A stretch of 64,000 nucleotides of DNA from the NCBI RefSeq assembly GCF_032854445.1, contig NC_088297.1:19853127-19917126 (forward strand). Reading direction: 5' to 3'. Within the stretch, counting starts at the first letter, position 1. Each line of letters opens with the position of its first letter. A model generated the notes under the pieces. It saw only the letters and a list, made by a program, of their open reading frames with translations. It had not been told where the DNA came from and did no database searches. Both the position numbers and the translations under genes were made by a program. This document shows, in pieces, positions 1-11,224 of this stretch. This DNA comes from Liolophura sinensis (lineage: Eukaryota; Mollusca; Polyplacophora; Chitonida; Chitonidae).

Positions 1-1055
1 TGTGAATCCTCAGTTTTCATCTACGACAGATGTAAACATGTCCTGACTGGTGACCTTAATATTATTAAGAATCATGATCTAAGGAATCTCTTTGTGAGAG
101 GTCCTAAGTATAGAGAAAAGAGAAGTGTCAACGTTAGATCTAACATAAAAAATATCATTTCGACGCTTGAGGAATATGCTGAGGAATATTGAGGAGATTG
201 TCAAAAAGAAGGTTAGTTTAGCTATACACCGTATAGACATTGATGCTCTTCCTAAAGTTAGACAGGTTCTGAAGGGACTACTTTTCGTAGTCCGTAAAGG
301 GCGTTCCAAGTCGATACTCACAACAGCCATTTCCAAAACAACGTTTGACACCAGCTCCTAAAGATAAAGGTATGTAAGAAATTATACAAATAGGAAATAA
401 AGCCGGTAACACACAAGAGAGAAGCGGTTATCAGTTTTCAATGATGCCGGGGATACCATTTACAAACAGTGCATAGGTATTCCAAAGGGTACCAGTTGTG
501 TGCCTCTTTTGGCAGACCTATACCTGTTTTCATATGAATACGACTACATGTATATGCAGAAATTACTTAAAATTAATATCTTTAAAGCTCGATCCTTTTC
601 ATTTACCAAGCGGTATATTGATGATCTATTGGCGTTAAATAATCCCCATATTACTGAAGCGGTGAAGGAAATCTATCCGCCTTCATTGGATTTAAAGGCG
701 ACAACAGATAGTCTTGATCGTACATCTTATTTGGATCTATATCTGTACAAAGACGAACAAGGTCTCCTTTCACGCCGCTTTTACGACAAAGGAGATAATT
801 TCCATTTTGATATTGTAAATTATCCTTTTTTGGATAGCAATATACCAAAGGGTCCTGCGGATGACGTATACATATCTCGCCTTGTAGCATTTGTCAGATC
901 TTGCGTAAACTGGGATGACTTTAATCTGCTTCACAAGTTGTTACTTCAAAAACTAGTTTGTCAAGGACACTCCATTAAACGCCTTCATTCTAAGTTTCTC
1001 AAATTTTACAGTAACAAGTTAACAATGAGCAAGCCCCTCATCATGTACAAGTCTC
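1..1055 (+). pseudogene. Penelope-like reverse transcriptase remnant, broken
   Basis: This is a decayed reverse transcriptase of a non-LTR retroelement, most like Penelope-type enzymes. Bases 1-186 encode an N-terminal segment with the motif GPKYREKR; it ends at a stop and continues one frame over at about 167-360. The catalytic part runs from about 430 to 1084 in another frame, with GIPKGTSC (about 476-499), LLADLYLFSYE, then RYIDD (611-625), where the two aspartates of the YxDD centre are intact. A SYLDLYLYKDE block and a C-terminal IKRLHSKFLKFY motif follow. The linker that normally joins the N-terminal and catalytic parts is missing, and the element runs off the left edge of the window. 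Its 3' end is cut near 1055, where a Ty3-type gag begins. Related fragments lie at 15.6, 24.4, 40.1 and 51.5 kb. Reverse transcriptase is a firm call; the Penelope-like family is an inference. Confidence 0.7.
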
Positions 1056-1056
1056 T

Positions 1057-1800
1057 ACAAACATTCCACTGCCAACCAAACTAGTCCTTAAAGGAAATTT
1101 GGCAGGAAACTGGAAAAAATTCAGACGGATGTGGGACAACTACAAAATCGCAACAAGACTTTGTGATGCAGAAAATAAATACAGGGCTGCTACTCTGCTA
1201 ACATGTATCGGCGTCGATGCGTTAGACATTTTTGATGGCTTACCCTTCAAACAGAAAGAGGATAAACAAAATATAGATATTGTCTTCCAGAAGTTTGAAA
1301 CATTTTGTGTCCGTGAAACAAATCAAACTTATGAGAGGTACTGCTTTAATCGCGAAGACCAGGAGATATCGGAGACCGTTGACTCTTACGCTGCTATCCT
1401 GCGTACGCTTGCAAAGACCTGCAATTATGGACAACTAGAAGATAGCTTAATATGGAACAGAATTGTCTTTGGAATTCGTGACAAAAATATTCGGAAAAGT
1501 TTGTTGAAAGATGCGAGACTAACTTTGAAATCTTGAATTGATGTGTGCAGAACACATGAATCTGCTTCCCTGCATGCTGATGAAGGTCAGCATGTTCGGG
1601 ATAAATATAAGCACAAAACCAACACAAACAGAAGCGCCAGAAGCAACACAAAGAGAAACAGAAAACCCAAACAAAGCTGGAATGTAAATTCTGTGGCAAA
1701 CGACATCCACATGTAAAGGAGAAGTGCCCAGCCTGGGGTAAAGTTTGTACACACTGTGAAAAAGCTAATCACTTTTCATCCAAATGTCCAAGTAAAGGCA
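1057..1800 (+). pseudogene. Ty3-type gag, broken
   Basis: The structural protein of the retrotransposon, which packages its RNA in cytoplasmic particles. The capsid-like part runs from about 1057 to 1536 and contains GNWKKFRRMWDNY, RAATLLTCIG and TLAKTCNYG, as in invertebrate Ty3-type Gag. A stop follows at 1534-1536. Further on, in another frame, are two CCHC zinc knuckles at about 1683-1797 (CKFCGKRHPHVKEKC and CTHCEKANHFSSKC), the RNA-binding nucleocapsid part. There is no ATG at the left edge, where the region joins the upstream element. It cannot make a full Gag. Confidence 0.8.
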
Positions 1801-1831
1801 TAAAGTTCATCACCTGGAGACTGATGAAGAA

Positions 1832-3500
1832 GTGCCTGACATGTTTGATGTTGAGGAAGAATATGTGTTATCACTAAAACCAAACGGAAAACAGATAAGT
1901 TCTGATGGCAAAAGATTTCCAAAGCGTATCTTTGCCCGTATGGTCTTGAATAGCAAAACTGTCGTTTTCCAGTTAGACTGTGGAGCTACAATCATGCTCC
2001 CCGTGAATCTCTACACTGGAATCTTTCATGACACAAAACTGAAGAGAGTGGAAAAATCCACAACAACCCTTGTAATGTTCAGCGGGACAGAGATTGTGCC
2101 TGTTGGAAAACGCCGCATTTCCATTAAAAACCCAAGGAATGGTCAGAAGTACAGTATTGCAATAGAAATCGTAAAAGGTGACTACAGACCTCTGCTAGGA
2201 GCCAGAGCGGTCCAATACATAAATCTTACAACGGTACAGACCAAGAACATGCTGCTAGCTCATCAGAAGAGCAATGATGTGAATCTAAGGAATCAGCCTG
2301 AGGTGACCTTGGATAAAATCAAGTCTTCCTATTCAGATGTTTTCCAAGGAGAAGGAAAACTGGAAGGTCTGTTACATCTTGAAGTTGACGAGAAAGTGTA
2401 ACCTGTTAAGTTGCCATGTCGCAAAGTTCCTGTTGCTCTTTAGCCCAAACTGAAAGAAGAGTTAGAGACTCTGACCAAGAAAGGTATAATTACACCAGTT
2501 ACTGTGCCTACTGACTGGATATCAGCAATGGTTGTGGTTTCCAAACCGGATGGACGCATTCATCTTTGTATCGATCCGAAACCTCTGAACTCTGCTTTGA
2601 AACGAAATGACTACGCAACCCCCACTATTGATGACCTACCTGATCTTGCCAAAGCTAAGAATGGATTTTGCCACGTCCAACTTTAAGAAGAGAGTAGCTA
2701 CCTAACGACTTTTGAAACTCTTTGGGGACGATACCGTTGGCTTCGCATGCCGTTTGACATCTGTACTGCGCGTGAAGAGTTACAGCGTAGACTCAACGAC
2801 GGACTGGAAGGCCTAGATGGTGTGAAAGTAGTTCATGATGATGTTCTAGTTTTTGGTGTTGGAGACACAAATGAAGAGGCAGATGTGGAACACGATAGAA
2901 AGGTGATTTTTTTCCTCGATAGGTGTGGTGAAAAGAACATTAAACTAAACCAGAATAAGTTTCAACTCAAGTGCCGAGAGCTACCATACCTTGGACACAT
3001 CAGAGCTGATTCAAACAGCCACTTCAACGGATTCAACCATGTCATCATTGAAGAGGGTGATACAGAATGGATGGTTAGAAAGGAAGATGCTCTCTTTGCA
3101 GTACAGGAATAATTTCCCTTTAGAGACGAACTCTGTTGAAAACGGAATAGTGTTTAAAGGTGAAAGAGTTATTGTTCGTGGTAGCGTCAGACCGGATATC
3201 TTGGACCGACTCTTTTCATCTGGATTGAAGGTTGATCCTTCTAAAATAACTGCAATCAAAGATATGCCAGCGTCGAGGGATAAGAAAGGGGTTCACCGCC
3301 TGTTAGGCATGGTGAATTTCCTCCAGAAGTTTACCCCAAGGCTGTCGTCAGTTACCGCCTCTCTGCGAGAACTTCTCAAGAATGGGAATCATTTTTTCTG
3401 GGGTGAAGAAATCCATCGAAAATGTCTTCAGGAAGTGAAACACATCCTGTCAAGTCCTCCTGTTTTCAGGTATTTTGACGACAAAGCCGACAATACTCCA
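1832..3500 (+). pseudogene. Ty3-type pol: protease and reverse transcriptase, broken
   Basis: This encodes the aspartic protease and the polymerase domain of the retrotransposon. The protease motif is LDCGAT (about 1973-1990), a variant of the usual D-T/S-G-A. The reverse transcriptase starts after two in-frame stops near 2400 and 2441. It shows DWISAMVVVSKPDGRIHLCI, then a stop (2684-2686) exactly where the first catalytic aspartate is expected after HVQL. The YxDD box is present as VHDD (2831-2842), with histidine in place of the usual tyrosine or alanine. The frame continues to LGHI at about 2999, where a foreign segment interrupts it (separate entry). The thumb-connection part resumes at about 3219 (LKVDPSKITAIKD) and runs to about 3500. 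With a stop at a catalytic residue and an insertion, the enzyme is dead. Confidence 0.8.
3003..3218 (+). other. displaced pre-integrase-like segment inside the RT region
   Basis: Between the reverse transcriptase words LGHI and LKVDPSK, which are normally nearly adjacent, lies about 215 bp encoding SLKRVIQNGW and VENGIVFKGERVIVRGSVRP. From family knowledge, wording of this kind sits just before the integrase zinc-binding region of Ty3-type pol, downstream of RNase H. Its position here suggests a template switch during reverse transcription or a later rearrangement. Confidence 0.55.
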
Positions 3501-3815
3501 GTGTGACGTGTCCCAAGGTGGACTTGGAGCATGCCTCATACAAAATGACCAACCTGTGGCCTATGCATCTCGTTCTTTGTCTGCTGCAGACACAGATTGA
3601 GCGAGAAATGCTCGCAATCGTCTTTGGGATGGAAAGGTTTGAACAATAGGTCTATGGAAGGAAAAGTGAGAATTGAATCGGACCATGAACCACTGGAATC
3701 GATTTTTCGCAAAAGCCTGCATAGTGCTCCAAAGAGACTACAACGCATGCTGTTGCGCCTGCAAAAGTTCGATTATGATGTGACTTACAAGAAAGGTACA
3801 GAAATGTACACTGTT
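3501..3815 (+). pseudogene. Ty3-type RNase H domain, broken
   Basis: The RNase H part of the same pol degrades RNA in the RNA-DNA hybrid during reverse transcription. It shows CDVSQGGLGACLIQND with the first catalytic aspartate (about 3503-3550), IEREMLAIVFGMERFEQ with the glutamate (about 3597-3645), and ESDHEPLESIFRK with another aspartate (about 3675-3715). FDYDVTYKKGTEMY marks its end near 3810. At least two frame changes and an in-frame stop after FEQ break it. About 200 bp of unassigned sequence follow before the Tc1-like element. Confidence 0.7.
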
Positions 3816-4104
3816 GCCCAAAATGATGGAATAAAATATTTTGTACCAGATTTTTCCAAATTTGCACCAGATTTCCCCCAAGATTTTGGGCTACCAAGAC
3901 AGATTTACCATCTTCGGTTAAAGGTGGAACCATTTGCCATGTTCAAACGTCCAGAGAATACAAAAAAGGAATACAAAACCAGAAGATTTAGCTTCAATTG
4001 TGGAGATTTAATGTGACCATAAGATTCAAATGAAAACAGATGAATCGATGAACTTGACAAATGGGAATGCACAAATAAAGTCAGATTCAACAGATTAAAA
4101 ATCT

Positions 4105-4790
4105 CTAGTAACGTGTGTGACCACCTCTGGCACGAATGAGGGCAAGGAGATGCCGAGGCATGCTATCAAGGAGGTTGTTGATGACGTCAACGTGCATAGC
4201 GTCCCACTCTTCCCTCAGAGCCCGTCGCAATTCTTGCAGGGTTTGAAGTGCATTGTCCCGGTCCTTGATCGTACGGCCAAGGACATCCCAGGCATGTTCG
4301 ATGGGGATTATGTCAGGCGAACAAGCTGGCCATGGCACCTGCTCCACACCCTCATCCCGAAGAAATTGTCTGACGACGCTGGCCCTGTGTGGCCTTGAAG
4401 CCGAACGTTGTTGCCGTAGACTTGTCTTGCATGTGGCAAGCAGTGTTCCTGTAAAATATTCAGATACACGGCGGCGTTGACGTTTCCTTTCGTCACCAAA
4501 AGCTCTGTTTTGCCACCATGATGAATGCCAAAACACACCATCACTGAACCGCCACCACCTTGACGGGACTCCCGGACACAGTCATCATAGAGGTTCTCGC
4601 CATGCAATCTGCGAACCCTTTGTTGTCCATCTTGTCGGTCAAGGATGTATCTGCTTTCGTCGGTGAAGACAATGTGACGCCAATGGCCGACCTAGTGCCC
4701 GATGCCCCCTAGCCCAAAGGAGTCGTGCAACACGATGCGGAGAAGTCAGACGTGGACATGTGACCATCAGTCTTGCTCGATGCCCTGAAT
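4105..4790 (-). pseudogene. Tc1/mariner-type transposase remnant
   Basis: A cut-and-paste transposase of the Tc1 group, read on the minus strand. Going 5' to 3' it shows RVARLLWARGH (near 4740-4720), FTDESRY with the first catalytic aspartate (near 4665), GGGGSVMV and NVNAAVYLNILQ. The motif that normally follows, with the second aspartate in a DDNARPH-type box, is missing. A deletion of about 14 bp near 4400 removes it and shifts the frame. The reading then resumes with HRASVVRQFLRDEGV, PACSPDIIPIEHAWD (third acidic residue kept) and the C-terminal RARGGHTRY just before 4105. The N-terminal DNA-binding domain is not recognisable. The stretch 4017-4104 is probably the 3' untranslated end of the same element. 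Losing a catalytic aspartate makes it inactive. Confidence 0.85.
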
Positions 4791-4902
4791 CAATAAGTCG
4801 TCAATTCACGGTTTGGCGTGAAACACGAACCCCATAATGTTGCCTCCACAAGAGACGAAGACGGCTGGCTGGCATTCTTCGGTTTGTTTGTCTGTAAAAT
4901 GA

Positions 4903-4961
4903 CAGCATGAGTTGTACTTGAACTCACAGCGCTCGTATTTTGGTGAGAGGTCCCCAGGTCA
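4903..4961 (-). mobile_element. SINE-1 fragment, head-proximal part
   Basis: CAGCATGAG and ACTTGAACTCACAGC, followed by GGTGAGAGG, match the tRNA-related end of the SINE-1 family seen in fuller copies such as 33,755-33,975. The rest of the element is missing. Confidence 0.5.
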
Positions 4962-5074
4962 GGGAAATAAGTATTGGGTATGACGTTAACCCAGGAGTCT
5001 CGCACCAGTGCGGTCTAAAAAGCTTCGATAGGTCAGCGTAGGTGTGACCGCAATCAGTAGTCTTGGAAATTATA

Positions 5075-6000
5075 TTATAATCGTACAAGTACTTTTATCT
5101 GGCCTGCGAATACAACGTAATTAACCGTCAGTGCTTGTGCTATTAGAAGTTCAGGAAAGGAAAAAGACATTGTGTGTTATGAAAACAAGAAATTTTCTCA
5201 AATCGCACATGTTCAGTCTGCACTTAAACAGGTGCCATATCAAGCGAAAACTGAATAAGCATTTAAATTCAAGTCATTCAGCTCAAATTGTTCCCATCTA
5301 CAACCATCTGGTATTAAAGGCTGGATCGTTAACAGTGAAGATAACCCCCGTTAGTGGTCAACCTATTGGATCTACAGACTCTTCACGCTAACAATTTCCT
5401 CGCTAAACTATCGCCGCAACTGATGTACGTTATTCTTACACCGATCTTTGAGACACAGTTCTGATTTTATCAAGGTTTCTCGCCTACAGTCCTATTTAAC
5501 GAGGGTCAGTGAAGCCTTTCGCTTAATTCATAGGCTAATAGGTAGGTTGTCTGACCCAGACACAAGGAACAATCCGTGAGCAACAGGCTTTCATTAGGAC
5601 CGTCTGCCGAATTAAACCAGTCTAATGTTTTATTTACAAAGACCAAGCTAGCTCAGTTAGCCGAGTAAGATGTCTTGAGAAAGCGACGCCCTCTGACGAG
5701 ACAGTGTTGATCTAGAAATCAGACCGTCGGTCTATGAGGGACACAGTACAATTATCACTTCACTGTTAAGACAGCCATTGACTAATGTAACGGGTTTTTG
5801 CTGGCATTCTCTACTACATGAACTGAAATGATATCCGCAATATGGCGCATCCTTGTATCCGGTGTAGCTATTACATCGATAAATTTTTGTGACAGTGCAC
5901 TGCTAAAACGCACAAAAGTGAGTTTTCTATTTCTTGCTAGCGTTATCGATATCTTAACACCAGATTCTTGACCTTTCCCGATGTTTGAGGTGAACTCTCA
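5075..6000 (+). repeat. dispersed repeat, inverted copy at 26.8-27.6 kb
   Basis: This stretch aligns by eye, in reverse complement, with 26,760-27,600. Shared words include AACAGGTGCCAT/AACAGGCGCCAT, GGATCTACAG, GTCTGACCCAGACACAAG and CTGTGAGG/CTATGAGG. The left edge falls near the broken Tc1-like and SINE sequences at 4.1-5.0 kb, which probably truncated it. No tRNA-like head or transposase motif is seen, so its nature (transposon or segmental duplicate) is open. Confidence 0.7.
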
Positions 6001-6517
6001 ACCTCCATCTAACATATGACAGTTTTTAAATTGTATAGAAGTAAAAATCAGGAATCCAGAAAGATGTTTCTTTGCCTAAATATGCCCCAATTTCTATCTT
6101 CTTATTTTTTTTGTGTTGAATGTTGTTTTGAAAATTGTTCAGGGAATTGTTGACCAGGAACGTCTGTTATGGCCTGGAGGACTTTTTGCCGTTATGTGAC
6201 TTTGGCAACTATTACGCTGTCGTTGCTACTTTGATTTTGCTAGCAATGCTCTGATCTTTTATGTGGTGAATTCCTGATTAATCAAAAAGATTTTCATACC
6301 GGACTTTTCACCGAACTTAAACGATAGTTGTGATGTCACCCTAGTGTCAAACTGTAGTTCTTTTTCTTTCTAGGAAACTACAGATAGGAACTACATTCTT
6401 ATTCTGGAAAGTACAGTACGACGGAGAACTCAGTGTAAAGAGACACCAAAATCAGCATTGCATGGTGAAATGGTATGCAGTGCTACATGTATGTGGCCTG
6501 GATCTTATAAAACTGTC
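6001..6517. other. no gene seen
   Basis: No coding or RNA gene is recognisable. Bases 6,190-6,245 resemble a short piece of the family M repeat (GCAACTATTACGCTGTCGTT). Confidence 0.4.
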
Positions 6518-6531
6518 TCTCTCTGTACCAC

Positions 6532-6878
6532 AGATTTGGCCCCGATAGTTGGTAGAGCGTCCGCTTCGGGAGCAGTACATCCAGGGTCAATCCTGGCTCG
6601 AGTCACACAAGAGACCTTAACAGAGGAAGTTGTAGCTTCCTCGCTTGGCGTTCAGCAGTAAGGAGATAGGGCAACGACTGATTGACCCGTATCAGAATAA
6701 TGGCTCGCGGCTTACTTGCCTTCGGTAAGGCGTCTAAGTGAAGCAGCACAAGATAAAAGAGCTGGAAATCCGCCCTGTAACAAGGAGGCATATTACAGGC
6801 ACTCTAAGGATTCTTTCGTCGTCATATGACTGAAAAATTGTTAAGTACGACGTTAAACCCCAAGCACTTACTCACTCA
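6532..6878 (+). mobile_element. SINE-2, tRNA-headed, with perfect target duplication
   Basis: A short non-autonomous retrotransposon of about 347 bp. The head resembles a tRNA gene, with an A-box-like TAGTTGGTAGAGC (6,546-6,558) and a B-box-like GGGTCAATCC (about 6,583-6,593); these would drive RNA polymerase III. The body contains GAAGTTGTAGCTTCCTC, and the tail ends in GACGTTAAACCCCAAGCACT and CACTCACTC. The 13-bp CTCTCTGTACCAC flanks both ends exactly (6,519-6,531 and 6,879-6,891), the signature of target-primed insertion. Mobilisation by a partner LINE is expected for SINEs; no such LINE is in the window. Confidence 0.9.
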
Positions 6879-6891
6879 CTCTCTGTACCAC

Positions 6892-7499
6892 CTCAACCTT
6901 GCATAAGACACTTCCAACTTTGCCATGAAAATTCCATAGCATGTTCTGCTACAATGCCGCCCTGTCCACTTAGCGCATGTGTTAAAAGATCCGAGAAACA
7001 TGCACGCAGAAATGCGACACAATTTAGCCAGGCCTACTTGTATAAAGCAACCAGTTATAAATTCACAAACGTGTTACAGAAAGGACGGTCATAAAGTTTT
7101 CAGTCTTATATATAGTCCACATTCACTGCATACAAAATTACAATTTAAGTCACATGTTTACTTTACCTAGCATTTGAGCAGTGTAGAAAATCACACAGGT
7201 ACGTGAATATTGTTACTGACCATCGTTTAAGGCTGAGAAAGCACTCGTAACAGGACCTAAAAGAAACATCGATTCGGCGCTATCGCGCGTCCTTGATTCG
7301 TCTTTAGGAAAGTACTGTTATTCGTCATGCGTCAGAAAGTGAAGAGATTAAAAACACATTATTTGCTACAAAACAACATGACTGCAACATGATTACCTGC
7401 ACTGGACAAAAATTGAATTCCTTTGACTATTTACTTGGGGTCTATACAGGGCGTCTCTTGAATGGAATGATTTGGTAGAGAAGGCTTTGACAAGAGCGC
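6892..7499. other. no gene seen
   Basis: Nothing recognisable lies between the SINE-2 target duplication and the outer end of the left inverted-duplication arm. A short ATG-less frame near 6,980-7,170 has no motif. Confidence 0.4.
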
Positions 7500-8178
7500 C
7501 TCCGACCGACCGACAGATTTGTCTGCAGCAAGGCAAGACTTGAACCAGACGTCCTACTTCGACCAACAGTTATACAAGGATGGTGCCGCACTGCATCTTT
7601 TCAACCATAATGGCGCAATGGGAAATAAGCTATAACTGATAAAAGACGAACCTACTTCAAGTTTTATGTTACCGTCCATATTGTAGACACAACAGTATAG
7701 CGCTATTACTTATTTGCTAATATGTGAAGGCTACGTTGAAAAGCCCAGTTCCCTATCCAAAATGTAAGGAGGGACAACGTGGCGGATTTCAGCCGGAGAG
7801 GTGGTATCTCGCATAAAGCGGGAATATTAGCAGAATGTATGACCGATGGTGGATAATTATACGTTTAAAGAACTTCATTGAAACCATACCATTCAGTATA
7901 AAACCAGATGACATTAAATCATTTTTATTGAACTGTTGGTTCTACAGTCGCTGGTTGAACAGAAAATTTATGCGGCAATTTCCCCGAATTGTCACTCAAT
8001 AGGTCACTGTCAATTAGTATATGACTGGGAGCTATATTATTCTCTCGATAGAGTTGTTAGTATGGTGGGAAATACTGTAACGTTTTGTAATCGACCATAT
8101 ACGGTATAGATAGTATGAAATCGTACGTAGTATCAAGGTCCACAGCTAATGTATTTGTGTAGTTTCGGGATATTTTAC

Positions 8179-8370
8179 CTAACCGTGCATCCATATCTCT
8201 GCATAAATAATTTGACTTTCATCGTCACTCTTCATCAAGGCTGAAATAAATCGATAATATCGTGTCTGAGATGTGTCGTTGAGATCTATGCCTTTCGGTT
8301 CCACTTCCCAAGATAAGTTTCTCTTCAAGAATCTTGTTATCATTTTAGGAGACGTGTCTCCCCGATACAA
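8179..8370 (-). CDS. small open frame shared with the other duplication arm
   Basis: I do not recognise this frame. It aligns in sequence with 40,858-41,064 in the right arm. The last 32 codons match without a gap (IDLNDTSQTRYYRF here, IDLNYTSLTQYHRL there), and both end EIWM(H/Y)G plus a TAG stop. The first codon here is TTG, where the other copy has ATG. The middle differs and changes length by a multiple of three. It could be a decayed exon or chance. Most differences change the amino acid, which argues against strong constraint. Confidence 0.25.
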   Translation of the reverse strand: MYRGDTSPKMITRFLKRNLSWEVEPKGIDLNDTSQTRYYRFISALMKSDDESQIIYAEIWMHG

Positions 8371-8789
8371 TATACCGATTCTTTACTACTAGATGTTAAC
8401 TGGAGGATTTTGGAGAGAAAAAAATGAGACATGTATTTTGGATCCGGGTGAATGAAACCCATATTTAGACATGTAACCATGAAGACTGCAAATTGTGGGA
8501 CAATTATAATATTTAACTACACATCTAAGAACAGGACTCGTTCATTCAGAATACCATTATCATCACCCTTAATAGATACGATACGTTTCCAAGTTTTCTG
8601 TCACTTCAATTACAAAATTGCTAGCCTGTCCTCAGCTCCATGCCTCGACACAGAGCGATTGTATTTCAAGATAGAAGACACCTAATTAGATTTTCTTCTT
8701 CTCTGCCAAATCAGGAAGTATCGGGTATTCTTGTTTTTTATAATAGTGGGATTTTTATATCTGGCAGTCACACTGACAACATGCTTTTA

Positions 8790-8953
8790 TTAATTTATTT
8801 GGAGCTTTAAGTCGTACAAAATAATATTTCACTTATACGGCGGGGGCCAGCATTATGGTGGGAGAGAACCGGGCAGAGCCCGAGGTAAGCCCACGACCAT
8901 CCGCAGGCTGCTGACAGACCTCCTCACTTACATCCCGAGAGGAAGCCAGCATG
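8790..8953 (-). mobile_element. SINE-1 copy
   Basis: On the plus strand this carries the reversed tail and body: AATATTTCACTTATACGGCG, CAGCATTATGGTGGGAG, CCGGGCAGAGCCC, CACGACCATCCGCAGG and AGGAAGCCAGCATGAGC. The tRNA-like head is missing. A second copy follows immediately. Confidence 0.85.
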
Positions 8954-8956
8954 AGC

Positions 8957-9095
8957 ATTTGGAGTTCTAAGTCTTACTCAAGAGTATTTCACTTATACGA
9001 CGGCGGGCAGCATTATGGTATGAGGACACCAGGCAGAGCCCAGGGGAAACCAACGACTATCCGTAGGTTGTTGCCAGACTTCCACGTACGGGGTT
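8957..9095 (-). mobile_element. SINE-1 copy, tandem to the previous one
   Basis: The same body words recur (ATTTCACTTATACGACGGCG, CAGCATTATGGTATGAGG, GGCAGAGCCCAGGGG), more diverged and without a head. The direct tandem arrangement with 8,790-8,953 suggests insertion into, or duplication of, the first copy. Confidence 0.8.
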
Positions 9096-11224
9096 TTCTT
9101 TGACTAATTCTAATGAATGGAACATTCCTGCTACCGTGATGTTGAACGGTCAAGTTGCAGTGACATTTTGAAACAGAAATTCTGTTACCAAAGCAGTAAG
9201 TAATAGATGTATTGAACATATGACCGAAAACCTACAATTATATCTATACTAATTCTTCTGAAATGCAACAAAATATTTACAAAGTATTTACTAGATCTCA
9301 CAAGATAAAGTACGCAAACCATGGGTTATACAGTTCACGGAGCTAATGTATATGATACCAGGTTTACAGCTCAGCAAGAGTGTAAACACGTTACGTACTC
9401 AGAAAAGATCTGTGCACTCAAACTCGACAATCTCTTCTGCCTGGAGCGTAATGACAACTTATTTGTCTCACACTACCCTAGTGGATTCCGAATTAGTCTG
9501 AACTTCACATTTTCTACCAAAGCTTTCTCTGAGCGAAACATTCCACAATTCAGAATTCCCTACACACGAACATGCTAACGAGAGTGTCCGTAAGTTGAAT
9601 TCGCTCCGCTTTCATATAAAAGAATTTTATTCCCCTGTGTTGTGTCCGTAATAAATTGGCACGTTTATTTGGAGTAGCCACTGTTAAAGACAAAGTATTG
9701 TGATTTGAATTGCTATCCACCAATGAAATTATAGCAAAAATGATTCTACTAGTTTTCGTGCACAACCAGCACAAAGCAGGAATCCTCCCGGTTACCGGGA
9801 TGTTGTTTGTGTGTACAGCAACTTGCATCTTAAGCACGACTGAGGCACATCTATTATGAATATTATGATGAATCGTATAGAGGACAGAAAATTTCACTTC
9901 TCAATGAGATTTCCCACAAATGAGGTTTACACGGTAAACGATTTTCGAAATATAATGGTGTACAGTTAATACCAATCTACAATATCAAAGGAATGCAAGA
10001 AAAAAAAAACCGACGACCTGTCGTCTGTACATGTCCTCGCTGACGTCACTGTATATTCTTTATGTCGTAACTTAAATAAGCATGCCACTGCGTTTTACTC
10101 AGCTGTAGATTCTGGCAACAACATGCCCATCTTGGGACGAAATGTACGTTTCTGACTTGATAGTTCAATCCAATTTCAGTAAGGTGAATTACGAAGACGT
10201 CGCCGCTAAGTTTGCAAAAATTGGGTGTGAACTTTAAGGCTTTAAGTCAGGCTAAAGGCAAAACTTCCCATGCTTTAAGCAAGGCCGAGTAAATGGACAT
10301 CCGTTCACAGCGACCGTCATTTCATGACACGTGATCAAACAAATCTGAAAAGCTTAAATAACCTCGTCTGTGGCCTAAGGCCTTTGCTTTAGAGTTTATT
10401 GGGTGCCTATATCTCAAAAAGTGCTATAGTTTTTCTCCTAACATTGCCCAGCAGTTCCTTTGTATAGCGGGCAGAGAAAATAATCCACCAAAGCTTGCAT
10501 TTCAGCCAACGTAATCATTAGCAAAATCACAATTTGGATAAATCTGGTCTCTCTCTGGCAACGTATTTCTGTTGACGTTACTTAGATAGACTGTTAGATA
10601 ATGCAATTATTAAGGTTTATTTAAAATCTAGGTAAAACTATCTTCAACAGGATAACAATCGTCAACCGTAACATTAATTCAAATGACAGAAAGTTTTGAC
10701 AAATATTAATGATATAGTAAATCTGTTTTTAAACATCACAAAATAGCCCCAATTTATGTCGCACACTTCTTGTCAAATAGATTCATCCTTCGTAAGTATA
10801 TTTAAAAGCAAGGTGTCACTAGTAAGAGGAAGTAGAGACACGTTTCACTTGAATGTTCTGATACAGATAAAGCCATCGTAATAAAAATACTAAACGGTTT
10901 ATTGGACTTTACTGAAAATCATTTGACTGAGCAAAATTCGGTTTTAAGTAAGAGTTCAGGTACAAAATAAAGGGGTGTTTCGAGTTTTTAAATATTGCCA
11001 CCTGATAAAGGAAAACTTCGATTGCCAATCTTACTAATCTTGAGAAAATAGAACTGGCCATGGGATTTGTACATAGGAATCGAAGCTTGTACATAGGAGC
11101 TTGGAAATCCTTCTTCGTAATCGTAATTCATCGGGGTTATATTGTAACCAATGGCAACGACATTATCAAATGTAAAATATTTCACAGGAGTTTTCAAGTA
11201 CACCGGCTCAAGAGGTTTGTACAT

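Larger units (their letters stand above)
1056..3815 (+). mobile_element. Ty3-type LTR retrotransposon remnant without LTRs
   Basis: Gag, protease, reverse transcriptase and RNase H regions follow in the order typical of Ty3-type (Metaviridae-like) elements. I see no LTR or primer-binding site on the left, where the sequence joins a Penelope-like fragment directly. On the right it ends soon after RNase H, so the integrase core is absent. Several stops and frame changes make it inactive. A piece resembling the pre-integrase zone sits inside the reverse transcriptase instead of after RNase H. No envelope gene is seen. Confidence 0.8.

Noticed and set aside
1056-3815. An endogenous retrovirus with envelope
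   Set aside because: No envelope frame or LTR is seen, and the gag and pol wording is that of Ty3-type retrotransposons.
6538-6615. A tRNA gene (also at the reversed head of 47,896-48,249)
   Set aside because: A and B boxes are present, but no cloverleaf with paired acceptor ends could be drawn, and both belong to a dispersed element with target duplications.
9550-9897. A 115-codon host gene on the minus strand
   Set aside because: It lacks an ATG at its start (GTG), has no motif, and no conserved counterpart was found in the mirrored part of the right arm.
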